Below, piece by piece: positions 40,201 to 50,279 of a stretch of 64,000 nucleotides of DNA. A program made the translations under genes and the position numbers. Numbering within the stretch: position 1 is the stretch's first letter; each line of letters starts with the position of its first letter. The stretch covers positions 8,184,001 to 8,248,000 of the forward strand of contig JBHGNT010000011.1 of the NCBI GenBank assembly GCA_043228905.1, in the 5' to 3' direction. A model generated the notes under the pieces. That model was given only the letters and a program-made list of their open reading frames with translations, did not search any database and was not told where the DNA came from. Source of the DNA: Azolla caroliniana (lineage: Eukaryota > Polypodiophyta).

Positions 40201-40755
40201 CCCTATGCATTGTGGGCCGACAGAACTACACACAGTTCAGTGATAGGGTATATGCCAACAGAGCTTATGTATGGATAGAAACCGGTAATGCCCATCGAAA
40301 GGATGATCGCCTGAAGACTTATTAGCGGCACGGATAGGGCAACTTGAAAGAAGGCTTGAAGATTTAGAAAAAACGCGAAAGATGATGGAGGCAGGCTAAG
40401 TGAAGAACAAGATTCAGTTCGATAAGACACATCGACTGCATCCCAAGAAGATCGAAGAAGGAGAATGGGTATTTGTCTACGATAGCAGCCTGGACAATCA
40501 ACACAGAACAACAAGGAAGTTCGCAAGAAGATGGTTCGGACCGTATGTGGTGACAAGTGCCAACGACAATGCCACATACCATCTCGCAGAGCTAGACGGA
40601 TCAAGGATGGCCATACCCATTGCAGGAAAAAGAGTAAAGATTTTCAAGAAAAGACAAGACGAGGATCCTGCCCTCGATCACCTCGATGATGAAGATAGTA
40701 GGACTGAACCTATAGACTTGAGTTATGTGAACGAGGACATGGAGGAATCTGATTA
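37287..40755 (+). pseudogene. gypsy-4 pol (RT, RNase H, integrase), many stops
   Basis: Open in the -1 frame relative to protease. Readable blocks: HIMEEASFNDTISEIEEVVD; TGA at 37833 in KL-stop-VG; RT with SNAPYCNRWFTVPKKNESLR, SIGDLYSAYDQF, FLDDIPIKGC; RNase H with VTVDTSPTGIGWVINQEGED; integrase zinc region HESPWVGHRGTWATFEKLKE and CETCQVHSN; core with WMVDLVSMPM, VADRGELDAREPMDLF and NPEANGKIERGHAPI (D, D and E retained); C-terminus WFGPYVVTSANDNATYHLAE. At least eight in-frame stops, for example TAG at 38289, and frame shifts near 38740 and 39040. Not functional. Confidence 0.88.
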
Positions 40756-40816
40756 ATCCCCGTAGCTCAAATCTCACACTCTCTCTTCTTGGCACGTATC
40801 GGAGGACGTGCGGTTT

Positions 40817-40828
40817 GGTGGGGGTGGA
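40817..40828 (+). other. gypsy-4 polypurine tract
   Basis: GGTGGGGGTGGA immediately before the 3' LTR. Confidence 0.8.
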
Positions 40829-41208
40829 TGTTGTGAAGATTTTCTGCAACGGTGTGAAAATTGCATGGAATGTCCAAATTCGAGTGTGGTTCTTCACACA
40901 CAATATGAAACAATAATAGTGAAGATACTATTTTATATTAGTTTAATATCTTGACCGAATGGATGACGACGGAACCAGAACTGGAACCGAAATCGAACGG
41001 ACGGCGACGGAACCGAAACCAGATTGGCGGATGGCATCGAACCGGAACCAGACAGGGACGGCAACCGAACTGGGACTGACACCGGCACCAGATAGACTGG
41101 ATCACCGGGTCAGATATGGTCTGGATGGACAAATCGATGATTTCAGTGTGAAACGAACAAAATCATCTAAAATAAAAAATCTAGTAAGAATTTGTATACA
41201 AAGGGATG

Positions 41209-41283
41209 AAAGTAAGGCTTGAACCTTGCACCTCCAAGTTAAGAGGGAGTAAACTTACCACTAAGCCAAGTCATTTCTCTAAA
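41209..41283 (-). other. tRNA-like module in gypsy-4 3' LTR
   Basis: Minus-strand TGGCTTAGTGGTAAG (41268-41254) and GGTTCAAGCC (41225-41216), same spacing as in the other LTRs. Confidence 0.6.
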
Positions 41284-41355
41284 AGTAATTTTTCTCTCAT
41301 TATAGTTTTACATGTAAATTCTCATATTAGAGCTTGATTGAGTGACATGGTTATC

Positions 41356-41463
41356 ATGCATCATATGTAATGCTTGAGCGCCAAATGGCAAACATGCATT
41401 CCATGCATTGTATGCATGTCTTGTACCCTCACATGCATCATATGCATGGGGGCATCTATAAAA
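41356..41463 (+). promoter_or_regulatory. RY-motif cluster and TATA box, gypsy-4 3' LTR
   Basis: Six CATGCA/TGCATG cores between 41356 and 41449, then TATAAAAG at 41457. As the 3' LTR it could drive read-out into gene A DNA, antisense to gene A. Confidence 0.6.
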
Positions 41464-43979
41464 GAATGGATGAAAAAGATCAAAGGGAGCTATGTATGAA
41501 TCAAGAATTTAATAAGAAGAAAAATCGTTATCCAATTGATGATATATATTGTTCTTCAAGTCTAAAGTGTAAAGTCAAGAGTTCAATCTTTCTCAATTTG
41601 TTTCAAAATTGGAATCTTAATCTCAATGTCTCTTTCTCAATCTATCTTACATCCTTTCTCGCTAAAGCTAGTGCAAACTTTGAATCCTTTAGGTCCAGAA
41701 CCCTGGCAGTTCTGCCTCACGATCCACACGTAGTGACGGATTTTTCACGACAACGTTTATAGACTTGATCGTGTTTTCTATTTCATGCATTAGCACTTCT
41801 AGAATTTTACCAACCCAAAATTGGTGGCCATGTGAGTTCTCATCAGTCGGCGTTCCAATCAACATCCCCGCATCGAGCTCTTGCAAATTACCTTGCCATC
41901 TAGCTTCGACTGCTTTGGTCATCCTTGGTCCCACATAAATGTCTCTTTGTTGTGGATGGACCAAACTGTCATTAATTGCATTTGCTAGTTGCTCCGGAGT
42001 TTTATTTACACGATCATGTTGTAGCGACCATGTGAATGGCGTTTCCAAATTCCAATTATCACCAAATACACAATTGTCTATAATTCCTTTCTGATCACTA
42101 AAAAATACATCCCACCATGACGTGTTTGGTTGTGCGGCATATTTCTTTTCGGCCTCAATATGCTTTCTTTTTTCTTCTAAGGCTTGGAGCCATAATTGTT
42201 TTTGTTCCGATACCAAGTCACTATGCAATTGTCCTTTCTTCACAATTGGCATTTGTTTAGCTCCATGGACAATTGTACTCAGCATACAAAGTAATAATTG
42301 GCAACCACCTTCAGGTTCCCATGTTGTAGAAGATGAATATTGTTTAGCGTACAAAAGCATAGAACCACTTATTTCATTTTTCTTTGTCATAAAAATGTGA
42401 TTGAAGCTTATATTGTTTAACTAGGCAAGCACTTTAACATTCCCAACACCCCCATGTGATATATATCTCTTAAAGTCATATACCTCCTTCAAGTGTAACA
42501 CTTTTGGGCGTGGTGTATATGCATCACAAATGACATCAAATAGTTTTGGTAATGTGAAAGCATCATGCCAAAACAATTGCCTGGAGAGTGTGCTAAACAT
42601 CTGACCTATATGATCATGTGTGTGGCCAACCAAAAGAATATTGACTTTCACTTTTCTAAACAATCCTTGGTTGACCAACATACTTAGATAGCCAAACACT
42701 GTTGAATTTTTGTTCTGTATAGCAGTATTGTCCAATTGAATGTATAGAACAGAGGGGAACGGTTGGCCCCAAGACATCAAAACTTGGTGAATCACTTTAA
42801 CTATTAGGTTGTGGTCATTGTGAACATTGGGGTATGTAACGAAAACATGAGGTCCAACAGACCTATTATAAGCCAAGCATCCCAGCAAGTGCATTTGAAC
42901 AAGGCACTCATCATTGATGTCTTTGGGGAGCCTCAGCATATGCAGCAAGCACGTCTTCTTCTAGTTCATGCCATCTATCATTAAGCACCTGTATTGTTTC
43001 GGCCTCTTCAAACACTTCTCTCTATGATGCATCGCCTTCTTTCGTTCTAACGATTGTGCCTCACGATGCTCCTGTAGTAACTTCTTACTCATATCCTTTT
43101 CCATTGATGTCTTTGCACCTTTAGCCAAACTTTTAAGATTTGCACAAATGGAGCAATACCCCATGCGTACTTTACGTGGAATGGTAACATTTGAAAACCG
43201 AGCTCTCCATAATCTTGTGAATTGGCTATATGTGATAGATTTATTACGTGACCATATCTGATCGATAGACACCATAAACTTCCCGACATGTGTAATTATC
43301 AAAGAGGTGCATCTAACCTGTAGTGGGCATTACTTCACAATTTAACTGAAAATAACTTTTCATCCAACCAATAGCATGTCTTCCAATTGCACCTTTCATA
43401 CTTGGAACCTCTTTACAATTGAGCATCTGATCCCTGCTAAGTAGACGTTGTTGTACTCTATGTAGCCGCATGTTACTAACACATAACAAAATTTTGAATG
43501 CAACTCTACATACCTGTTGCACATGGAAGATATAATGCTCGAATGATACTTTGATCCCCGTACACTTGTCAAACACTAGTTGCATATGTGACCCGAGGTA
43601 AGTGTCTTGCTCATCACCAGTCATCGAAAAATAGTATCGCCTTAATTCTCACAACTTTGATTTTCCAATCATAGACATACAACCACGGGCACAACATATT
43701 TTGTTGACATCAAATTCAATCTGCGTATCTGATGTCACCAAGTTAAATATGGCCAGAGAAATTCTACGTGGGATTCTTCTAATATGCATAGGGCTTGCAG
43801 ATTTCTCTTCTTGCATAGAAGTTGGGGTAACCTTGTTACAATCCAATTCTTTGTTGTCACCATCGCCCATGATCTTCGATGTTTCATTGGCACTACCTTC
43901 ATTCTCCGTATGTTTATTAATATCATATTCTTCAATAGAAAACTCGTCACATGTGTCATTATTCACATGTGTTTTAGGT

Positions 43980-44137
43980 GAAGATGAGCTCAAACAATAC
44001 TCTTCGATAGAAATGGGTGAGTCTGTTGACAAACAATATTCTTTGATAGAAAATGGTGAGTCTGTCGACAGACAATACTTTTTAGTAGAAAACGAAGAGT
44101 CTGATGACAAACAAAATTCTTCAATCGAGAACGGTGA
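43980..44137 (-). repeat. 39-bp coding repeat at gene A N-terminus
   Basis: Four imperfect copies of a 13-residue unit of the form DSPFSIKEYCLST. It keeps the frame; a low-complexity serine-rich head. Confidence 0.8.
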
Positions 44138-44149
44138 GTCTTCAGTCAT

Positions 44150-44509
44150 GGCTTAAGGTCCACACAGAGCTCTTCAATTTATGTGCTTGGGCTAATATAA
44201 AAAACTGATAAACTCCTCTCTAAACAGAAGCTCCCTCAATATAATGTCTATATTATTTAATATTATATTAATAGAATAAATAAAGATATAATTTTTAATA
44301 TAATAATTTTATTCAACCTATTAATAATTACTTAAACTAGTCAGTATAAAGTTGAATCATTTATATTTTATACCTTATTAATCCTATAATATATAATTTA
44401 AATTAAATTTACTTTAGCCATCAAGTATAATATAATTACAATCATTACCAAGCCATATATATGTTGGTTTAAAGTTAAAATCATTGGTTAATTAATGGCA
44501 CCCATATTT
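44150..44509. promoter_or_regulatory. Gene A side of the A/B divergent spacer
   Basis: AT-rich 360 bases upstream of the gene A start, ending at copia-3. Joined to 49791-50250 it forms the original spacer of about 0.8 kb between the divergent genes A and B. No discrete motif is certain. Confidence 0.45.
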
Positions 44510-45089
44510 TGTTGGGATTTCGGTCCCTCCGGATGGGATGTCCGGAGATGAATGACGGCAAGCCCGGTTGCGGTTACGGAGCCGGATGATGAAGACCCCG
44601 GCTACGGAGCCGGATGACGAATGTACCCGGAGAGAGATCCGGATGCGGGGACATATTTGTGAATATGTTTGCCAAGGGCCCTTGAGGCTATATTTGTAAA
44701 TAGCCCGAAAGTCATATGTGTATAAATATGACTTAGGGCAAACAGTTTTGTTGTTGTTGCTCATTTTTCTGTTTTCCACTTAGAGGGAGTGAAGAGAGCA
44801 GCCGAGAGAGAGAGAGAGAGAGAGACGAAGAGGTCGTTGCCTCTGTGTATTACCGCCGCCTGTGGCGAAGACAGTGAGCTCAAGGTTGTTGCCTTGTAGC
44901 TTCACCACTGTACATCTCTGTTTATAGTGATAGTTGGAGTCCGAGGACTCCCGTGGTTTTTCCCATTTAGGGTTTTCCACGTAAAACATCCTGTGTACTC
45001 TTTTCTCTATTGTCTTCGTGCATTTTGTATTTCCTGTTTTCTGTGAGTTGATCCTATTCCTCGGTTGTGGCCGAGCACTGTGTTTAACA
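44510..45089 (+). repeat. copia-3 5' LTR (580 bp)
   Basis: Starts TGTTGGGATTTCGGTCCC, ends GTGTTTAACA. TATA region TATAAATATGACTTAGG near 44720, (GA)n tract near 44805-44826. Related to the minisatellite-bearing LTR at 6869. Confidence 0.95.
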
Positions 45090-45092
45090 AAC

Positions 45093-45104
45093 TGGTATCA
45101 GAGC
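45093..45104 (+). other. copia-3 primer binding site (tRNA-iMet type)
   Basis: TGGTATCAGAGC, three bases after the LTR. Confidence 0.92.
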
Positions 45105-45120
45105 GACGGTAACACAGAAA

Positions 45121-46443
45121 ATGGAAGGCGGCGGTAGTGGGCCTCCGGGCATGATGGTGTTGAACTCACAGAACTACGCCGACTGGAAGATAAAGATGGA
45201 AGACCTTCTCATCGTCCGAGACCTGTACGAACCGATCGACAATGCCGAGATACCCAAGGGGGTAATAGAGTCGGAGTGGAAGCTCCTGAACCGGAAAGCC
45301 GTAGCGACGATCCGGCAATATGTCGATGTAAGTGTTCTGCAACATGTGGCGAACGATACGAACGCCTATGAGATGTGGCAGAAGCTGTCCGGACTGTATG
45401 AGAGGAAGAATGCTCTGACCCGGACCTCCCTGATGAGGAAGATAGTGAATCTTAAGTACCGGGACGGCGAGAGCATGGTCGAACACGTCAGCACGTTCAT
45501 GGGATTCGTGAACCAGCTTGCGGCGATCAAGTTCCCGTTGGATGACGCAATGCAAGCCATCATGCTGATGTGTACCCTTCCGGAGAGCTGGGAGAACTTG
45601 GTAGTTACTCTCAGCACCTCCTATAAGGAAGAGAACTTGTCTTTACTAACGGTAAAGACAAGTATTCTAAATGAAGAAGCGCGTCGGAGAGATAAAGAAC
45701 CGGCCTCCGACTCGAAGGCGCTGCTTACCGAATCGGAACGGGGAAGACAACGGAACCGGAGTCCGCAAAGACGGGAGAAGTCGGGGACACGGTCGCAGTC
45801 GAGGGGAAGACCTGCATGCTTCTACTGTGGGAAGCCGGGGCACTTCCAGAAGAACTGTCGGCATTTCCGGAAAGACAACGGAACCGACGGTACCGATTCG
45901 AAGAAGTCACCGGAGCGAAACGGTGCATACCGGGGAGCCACGGACCGGAGAGGTCCGGATCGGCGAGGGCAGGACCGGAAAGGAACGACGGCACTCGCGG
46001 CAAGTGAAGAAGAGATAATGCTCATTACCGAAGAGAGGGAGCTGAACCTTGCCGGTGAAGAGATGACCTGGGTGGTCGATTCCGGAGCGTCGTTCCACCT
46101 GACCCCGGAGAAGAAATACTTCTCATCCTATACAGCCGGTGAGCACGGCTGTGTCCGGATGGGAAATGAAGGTACATGCCGGATTGCCGGCATAGGAGAC
46201 GTGTGGCTGATGACATCAACCGGATGCAAGATGCTGCTGAAGGATGTTCGACACGTTCCGGAGGTTCGATTGAACCTGATTTCGGCCGGGAGGCTAGACG
46301 ATGAAGGCTACACAGGTAGCATCCGGAACGACGTAATGAAGTTCAGCAAAGGGAGCCTGATAGTGGCTCGGGTCCGGAAGGTCAACACACTGTACCTGAT
46401 GAATTCCTCGGCTATGTCCGGAGGAGCTGAACGTGGCAGCTGA
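45121..46443 (+). CDS. copia-3 gag-protease
   Basis: 440 codons from ATG 45121, 17 bases after the primer site. Gag core with LNSQNYADWKIKMEDLLIVR and MLMCTLPESWENLV; RS-rich basic linker; CCHC zinc knuckle CFYCGKPGHFQKNC near residue 236; protease WVVDSGASFHLTP near residue 319; then KDVRHVPEVRLNLISAGRLD. The frame ends at TGA 46441-46443 just after MSGGAERGS, because the next block (integrase) lies in another frame. Near 46424-46434 GGAGGAGCTGAAC has one base more than an in-frame GGA-GAG-CTG-AAC, so a single-base insertion is likely. Confidence 0.92.
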   Translation: MEGGGSGPPGMMVLNSQNYADWKIKMEDLLIVRDLYEPIDNAEIPKGVIESEWKLLNRKAVATIRQYVDVSVLQHVANDTNAYEMWQKLSGLYERKNALTRTSLMRKIVNLKYRDGESMVEHVSTFMGFVNQLAAIKFPLDDAMQAIMLMCTLPESWENLVVTLSTSYKEENLSLLTVKTSILNEEARRRDKEPASDSKALLTESERGRQRNRSPQRREKSGTRSQSRGRPACFYCGKPGHFQKNCRHFRKDNGTDGTDSKKSPERNGAYRGATDRRGPDRRGQDRKGTTALAASEEEIMLITEERELNLAGEEMTWVVDSGASFHLTPEKKYFSSYTAGEHGCVRMGNEGTCRIAGIGDVWLMTSTGCKMLLKDVRHVPEVRLNLISAGRLDDEGYTGSIRNDVMKFSKGSLIVARVRKVNTLYLMNSSAMSGGAERGS

Positions 46444-47242
46444 CACTGCCGGTGAGCTGTGGCACAAGAGACTGTGCCACATGAGCGAGAAGGGGATGAA
46501 GAGGCTTGCCGAAGACAACCTGATACCGGTAAAGCATGTGCACCTGGAGAAGTGCACCGATTGCCTGGCCGGTAAGCAGAACCGAACCTCCTTCCGCTCA
46601 AGACCACCGACGAGACGTAGCGCACCATTGGAATTGGTGCACACTGATGTGTGTCAGGTAGAAACGAAGTCACATGGCGGAGCCCAGTACTTCGTAACAT
46701 TCATTGATGACCACAGCCGGAAGCTGTGGACGGCACCGTTGAAGACAAAGGACCAAGTGTTGTGCGTCTTCAAAGAACTCCACGCGAGAGTGGAAAGGGA
46801 ATCCGGCAAGAAGCTGAAAGCGATACGAGCGGATAACGGAGGGGAATACCGGGGGCAGTTCGAGGAGTACTGTCGCTCGAAGGGAATCCGGCTCGAGTTT
46901 CCTGTGCCGAAGACGCCGGAACTGAACGGGCTGGCCGAGAGGATGAACCGGACCATAATGGAGAGGGTCCGGAGTATGCTAGCACATGCGAAATTACCCA
47001 AGGGATTTTGGGCTGAGGCAATGTCGACGACGACATACTTGATAAATAGATCACCCTCAGTACCCCTGGATGGAGACACGCCACAGAGAGTGTGGACCGG
47101 TAAGGAAGTGTCCTACCGGCATCTGAAGGTGTTCGGTTGTCTCGCATACGTGCATGTGGCAAAGGACCGGAGAGGAAAGTTAGATCCAAAGACCCGGCCA
47201 TGCATATTCCTCGGTTACGGCGATGACGAGTTCGGCTACTGA
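46433..47242 (+). CDS. copia-3 integrase
   Basis: Frame +2 relative to gag. GELWHKRLCHMSEKGMKRLA with CTDCLAGKQNRT forms the HHCC zinc domain. Catalytic core: LVHTDVCQVE (D), FVTFIDDHSRKLW, IRADNGGEYRGQF (D), FPVPKTPELNGLAERMNRT (E). Then AMSTTTYLINRSPSVPLDGD and HLKVFGCLAYVHV. It ends at TGA 47240-47242 (GY-stop-VWDP), where CGA (arginine) is expected; a CpG transition is the simplest explanation. Integrase would insert the cDNA. Confidence 0.92.
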   Translation: MAADTAGELWHKRLCHMSEKGMKRLAEDNLIPVKHVHLEKCTDCLAGKQNRTSFRSRPPTRRSAPLELVHTDVCQVETKSHGGAQYFVTFIDDHSRKLWTAPLKTKDQVLCVFKELHARVERESGKKLKAIRADNGGEYRGQFEEYCRSKGIRLEFPVPKTPELNGLAERMNRTIMERVRSMLAHAKLPKGFWAEAMSTTTYLINRSPSVPLDGDTPQRVWTGKEVSYRHLKVFGCLAYVHVAKDRRGKLDPKTRPCIFLGYGDDEFGY

Positions 47243-47293
47243 GTATGGGACCCGGTCGACAAAAAGATATTCCGGAGTCGTGATATCATCTTC

Positions 47294-49195
47294 ATGGAGG
47301 ACAAGACACTCGCCGACTGGGAATCGGAGAAGAAGATGAAGAGCTCCAAGTCGACCGGTGAGGATCAACTCTACGAGGAGCAGTCCCGACCGGCAAGGGA
47401 CCGGTTAGTACTCGAGGATCCGGCCGAAGACGGTGAAGAAACAGAACCGGCCGAGGAAGATGAAACTGATACCGAAACCGGCCCCGATCCCGAAATGGAT
47501 TCGGATGAAGAGGAAACGGAGGAGTCGGTCACCGAAGCTCCGGAACGGAGATATCCTCTAAGAGAGAGAAGGGCCCCCCGGAGATTTCCGGAACCAGAGC
47601 ACGTGCTGCTAACCGACGAGGGGGAGCCAGAGAGTTTTGAAGAAGCAAAGCTTGACACCCATAGCTGCAGGTGGTTAAGTGCCATGCAGGAGGAGATGGA
47701 TTCCCTGCATGAGAACCACACATATGAACTTGTGGAGTTGCCGAAAGGAAAGCGGGCACTTCGAAACAAGTGGGTGTTCAAGCTGAAACCGGGAGATGCC
47801 GGAAACCCCCCGAGATACAAAGCCAGGATCGTGGTGAAGGGGTTCCAGCAGAAGAAGGGCGTCGACTTCGACGAGATATTTGCCCCGGTAGTGAAGATGA
47901 CCTCCATCCGGACGGTGCTGAGCATAGCGGCAAGCATGGACCTCGAGGTAGAACAGATGGACGTGAAGACGGCATTCCTTCACGGTGACCTCGAAGAAGA
48001 GATCTACATGCAGCAACCGGAAGGATTCGAGAAGAAAGGGAAGGAGCACCTGGTATGCTGGTTGAAGAAGAGCCTTTACGGACTGAAGCAGGCTCCCCGG
48101 CAATGGTACTGGAAGTTTGACTCTTTCATGACCGACGAAGGGTACCACAAAACGCAGTCCGATCACTGTGTGTTTGTGAAGAAGTTCGAAGGAGGAGATT
48201 TTCTAATACTCCTCCTGTATGTGGACAACATGTTGATCGTTGGACGGGACCAGGTCAAGATACGGATGCTGAAGAAAGCGCTTCACCAAACTTTCTCAAT
48301 GAAGGACCTGGGTCCGGCGAGGCAAATACTAGGGATGCACATCATCCGGGACCGGAAGAAGAAGCAGTTGTGGCTGTCACAGGAGAAATACGTGACAAAG
48401 GTGCTTCACCGGTTCAACATGTCGGAAGCAAGACCGGTCGGGTCAACCCTCCCGGCAAACTGCAAGTTGTCCAGCAAGCAAAGCCCCAAGACAAAGGCTG
48501 AGAAGGAGGACATGATGAAAGTGCCATATGCCTCTGCCGTCGGAAGCTTGATGTACGCAATGGTGTGTACAAGACCGGACATAGGATATGCAGTCGGAGT
48601 GGTGAGCCGGTACATGAGCAATCCCGGCAAAGAACACTGGAACGCGGCCAAGTGGATACTCCGATACCTGAAGGGCACGACAAACGTGTGCCTCCGATTC
48701 GGCTCCGGTAAGCCCGAACTCGACGGCTTTACCGATTCGGATATGTCGGCTGATGCAGATACCAGCCGGTCCACATCAGGGTATGTGATGACGTATGCAG
48801 GGGGAGTTGTTTCGTGGCAGTCGAGGCTGCAGAAGACGGTTGCGTTGTCAACCACGGAGGCGGAGTACATGGCGGCTGTTGAAGCCGGCAAGGAAATAAT
48901 ATGGATGAAGGACTTCATTAGAGAGCTCGGTATCCGGCAGGAGGAGTACCGACTCTACTGCGACAGTCAGAGTGCCATCCACCTTGCGAAGAACGTGGCC
49001 TATCACTCCCGGACGAAGCACATCCAGCGAAGATATCACTGGATCCGGGAAAGGATAGAAGACAAGGAGTTCGTGCTGACGAAGATCCACACGGACGAGA
49101 ACGGGTCGGATATGCTGACCAAGGTGCTCACACCCGACAAGCTGGAAGCATGCCGGAAGAGGATCGGATTGGAGAGACATCCCATGCCGAAGTGA
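47294..49195 (+). CDS. copia-3 reverse transcriptase and RNase H (YVDN box)
   Basis: 633 codons, same frame as integrase but separated by the TGA. An acidic, proline-containing linker (residues 1-105) precedes the RT: LRNKWVFKLKPGD, IVVKGFQQKKGVDFDEIF, VEQMDVKTAFLHGDLEEEIY, KKSLYGLKQAPRQWYWKFDS, and catalytic box LLLYVDNMLIVGRD. The second catalytic aspartate of YVDD is asparagine, which should abolish polymerase activity. RNase H: FTDSDMSADADTSRSTSGYV, ALSTTEAEYMAAVEAGKEI, YCDSQSAIHLAKNVAYHSRT, and KIHTDENGSDMLTKVLT. It stops at TGA 49193-49195 just before the polypurine tract. Confidence 0.94.
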   Translation: MEDKTLADWESEKKMKSSKSTGEDQLYEEQSRPARDRLVLEDPAEDGEETEPAEEDETDTETGPDPEMDSDEEETEESVTEAPERRYPLRERRAPRRFPEPEHVLLTDEGEPESFEEAKLDTHSCRWLSAMQEEMDSLHENHTYELVELPKGKRALRNKWVFKLKPGDAGNPPRYKARIVVKGFQQKKGVDFDEIFAPVVKMTSIRTVLSIAASMDLEVEQMDVKTAFLHGDLEEEIYMQQPEGFEKKGKEHLVCWLKKSLYGLKQAPRQWYWKFDSFMTDEGYHKTQSDHCVFVKKFEGGDFLILLLYVDNMLIVGRDQVKIRMLKKALHQTFSMKDLGPARQILGMHIIRDRKKKQLWLSQEKYVTKVLHRFNMSEARPVGSTLPANCKLSSKQSPKTKAEKEDMMKVPYASAVGSLMYAMVCTRPDIGYAVGVVSRYMSNPGKEHWNAAKWILRYLKGTTNVCLRFGSGKPELDGFTDSDMSADADTSRSTSGYVMTYAGGVVSWQSRLQKTVALSTTEAEYMAAVEAGKEIIWMKDFIRELGIRQEEYRLYCDSQSAIHLAKNVAYHSRTKHIQRRYHWIRERIEDKEFVLTKIHTDENGSDMLTKVLTPDKLEACRKRIGLERHPMPK

Positions 49196-49205
49196 AGGGG
49201 GAGTT

Positions 49206-49785
49206 TGTTGGGATTTCGGTCCCTCCGGATGGGATGTCCGGAGATGAATGACGGCAAGCCCGGTTGCGGTTACGGAGCCGGATGATGAAGACCCCGGCTA
49301 CGGAGCCGGATGACGAATGTACCCGGAGAGAGATCCGGATGCGGGGACATATTTGTGAATATGTTTGCCAAGGGCCCTTGAGGCTATATTTGTAAATAGC
49401 CCGAAAGTCATATGTGTATAAATATGACTTAGGGCAAACAGTTTTGTTGTTGTTGCTCATTTTTCTGTTTTCCACTTAGAGGGAGTGAAGAGAGCAGCCG
49501 AGAGAGAGAGAGAGAGAGAGACGAAGAGGTCGTTGCCTCTGTGTATTACCGCCGCCTGTGGCGAAGACAGTGAGCTCAAGGTTGTTGCCTTGTAGCTTCA
49601 CCACTGTACATCTCTGTTTATAGTGATAGTTGGAGTCCGAGGACTCCCGTGGTTTTTCCCATTTAGGGTTTTCCACGTAAAACATCCTGTGTACTCTTTT
49701 CTCTATTGTCTTCGTGCATTTTGTATTTCCTGTTTTCTGTGAGTTGATCCTATTCCTCGGTTGTGGCCGAGCACTGTGTTTAACA
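49206..49785 (+). repeat. copia-3 3' LTR (580 bp)
   Basis: Same length and, by eye, same sequence as 44510-45089. Confidence 0.95.
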
Positions 49786-49790
49786 TATTT

Positions 49791-50260
49791 AATATAGAAC
49801 TTCTCAATCATTGGTTCATCCATGCCCACCATTTTAAATATAAGCCTTTTCAATCATTTGTTCATTCATGGCCACATCTTTAATACAAAACATTAGAGAG
49901 TCATAAAAATGTTGCTTTGAGTATTCAATCATTGGTTCATTCATGAACCTCTATCATTGTTTTCTTTATGACCTTCAAAGGCATTGTATGTTAGTTTGAG
50001 TATAAAATAATCATTAATATGTTAGTTTGAGTATTTAATCATTGATTCATTCATAAGCATCATTTAATTCAAATCCATTAGAGAGTCATTCGTACATTCA
50101 AGACTCTGTACTAAATAAAGTGTACTAAGGTCTAAGAAAAAAGTGTCCTAAGGTCAAAGAAACTCTTTCTTAGGTTTAACTAACTAACCTTAAGCTTACC
50201 AACCCTAGTTAAAGTAATTGTGGTTACTTTAACCACAGTGGTCAATCCCTATAAATAGGA
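49791..50260 (+). promoter_or_regulatory. Gene B promoter region with TATA box
   Basis: AT-rich sequence with several imperfect copies of CAATCATTGGTTCATTCAT (about 49806, 49850, 49926, 50037) and two TTAGAGAGTCAT copies (49894, 50089). A good TATA box CTATAAATAGG lies at 50249-50259, placing a start near 50285. Before copia-3 inserted, this was continuous with the gene A upstream region. Confidence 0.55.
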
Positions 50261-50279
50261 AGACCTCCTCATTTCGCAA

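Larger units (their letters stand above)
34086..41752 (+). mobile_element. gypsy-4: complete, mutated Ty3/gypsy element inside gene A
   Basis: 7667-bp plus-strand element with LTRs 34086-35034 and 40829-41752, primer site TGGTGAACCTGACGTG at 35043, polypurine tract GGTGGGGGTGGA at 40817-40828 and a 4-bp duplication ACAT/ACGT. It is close to gypsy-5 over the coding region but carries many more stops, mostly C-to-T or G-to-A type, so it is older. Inserted antisense to gene A. Confidence 0.92.
40829..41752 (+). repeat. gypsy-4 3' LTR (924 bp)
   Basis: Starts TGTTGTGAAGATTTTC (TGTCGTG in the partner), ends TTTTTCACGACA. It is shorter than the 5' LTR, with the minisatellite block differing most. 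TATA box at 41457-41463. Confidence 0.9.
33697..44149 (-). pseudogene. Gene A: DUF7869 / RNase H-fold transposase-like protein, split by gypsy-4
   Basis: One intronless frame from ATG at 44149 to 41757, and after gypsy-4 from 34085 to the TAA at 33697. The N-terminus has four 13-residue repeats (DSPFSIEEFCLSS type). Then a cysteine-rich start NKICCARGCMSMIG, FHVQQVCRVAFKILL, a basic DNA-binding-like stretch, and the DUF7869 core: CLMIDGMN (first acidic residue), FVTYPNVHNDHNLIVKVIHQ, LYIQLDNTAIQNKNSTVFGY (second acidic D-N), ILLVGHTHDHIGQMFSTLSR, and AYTPRPKVLHLKEVYDFKRY. A C-terminal domain has HQFWVGKILEVL and DIIVYKFTLTKAGRL. The layout suggests a DDE-type nuclease/integrase, but this is inference. 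Lesions: TGA at 43651, frameshift near 43315, TAG at 42963 and 42423, TAA at 34074, TGA at 33864. Removing gypsy-4 and one 4-bp copy rejoins INVNW in frame. Confidence 0.75.
44505..49790 (+). mobile_element. copia-3: young Ty1/copia element (seemingly identical LTRs)
   Basis: Element 44510-49785 flanked by TATTT at 44505-44509 and 49786-49790. LTRs 44510-45089 and 49206-49785 are both 580 bp and I see no difference between them, the mark of a very recent insertion. Primer site TGGTATCAGAGC at 45093-45104; polypurine tract GAAGGGGGA at 49194-49202. The polyprotein is nevertheless broken by a frameshift and a TGA, and the RT catalytic box is YVDN. Confidence 0.95.
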
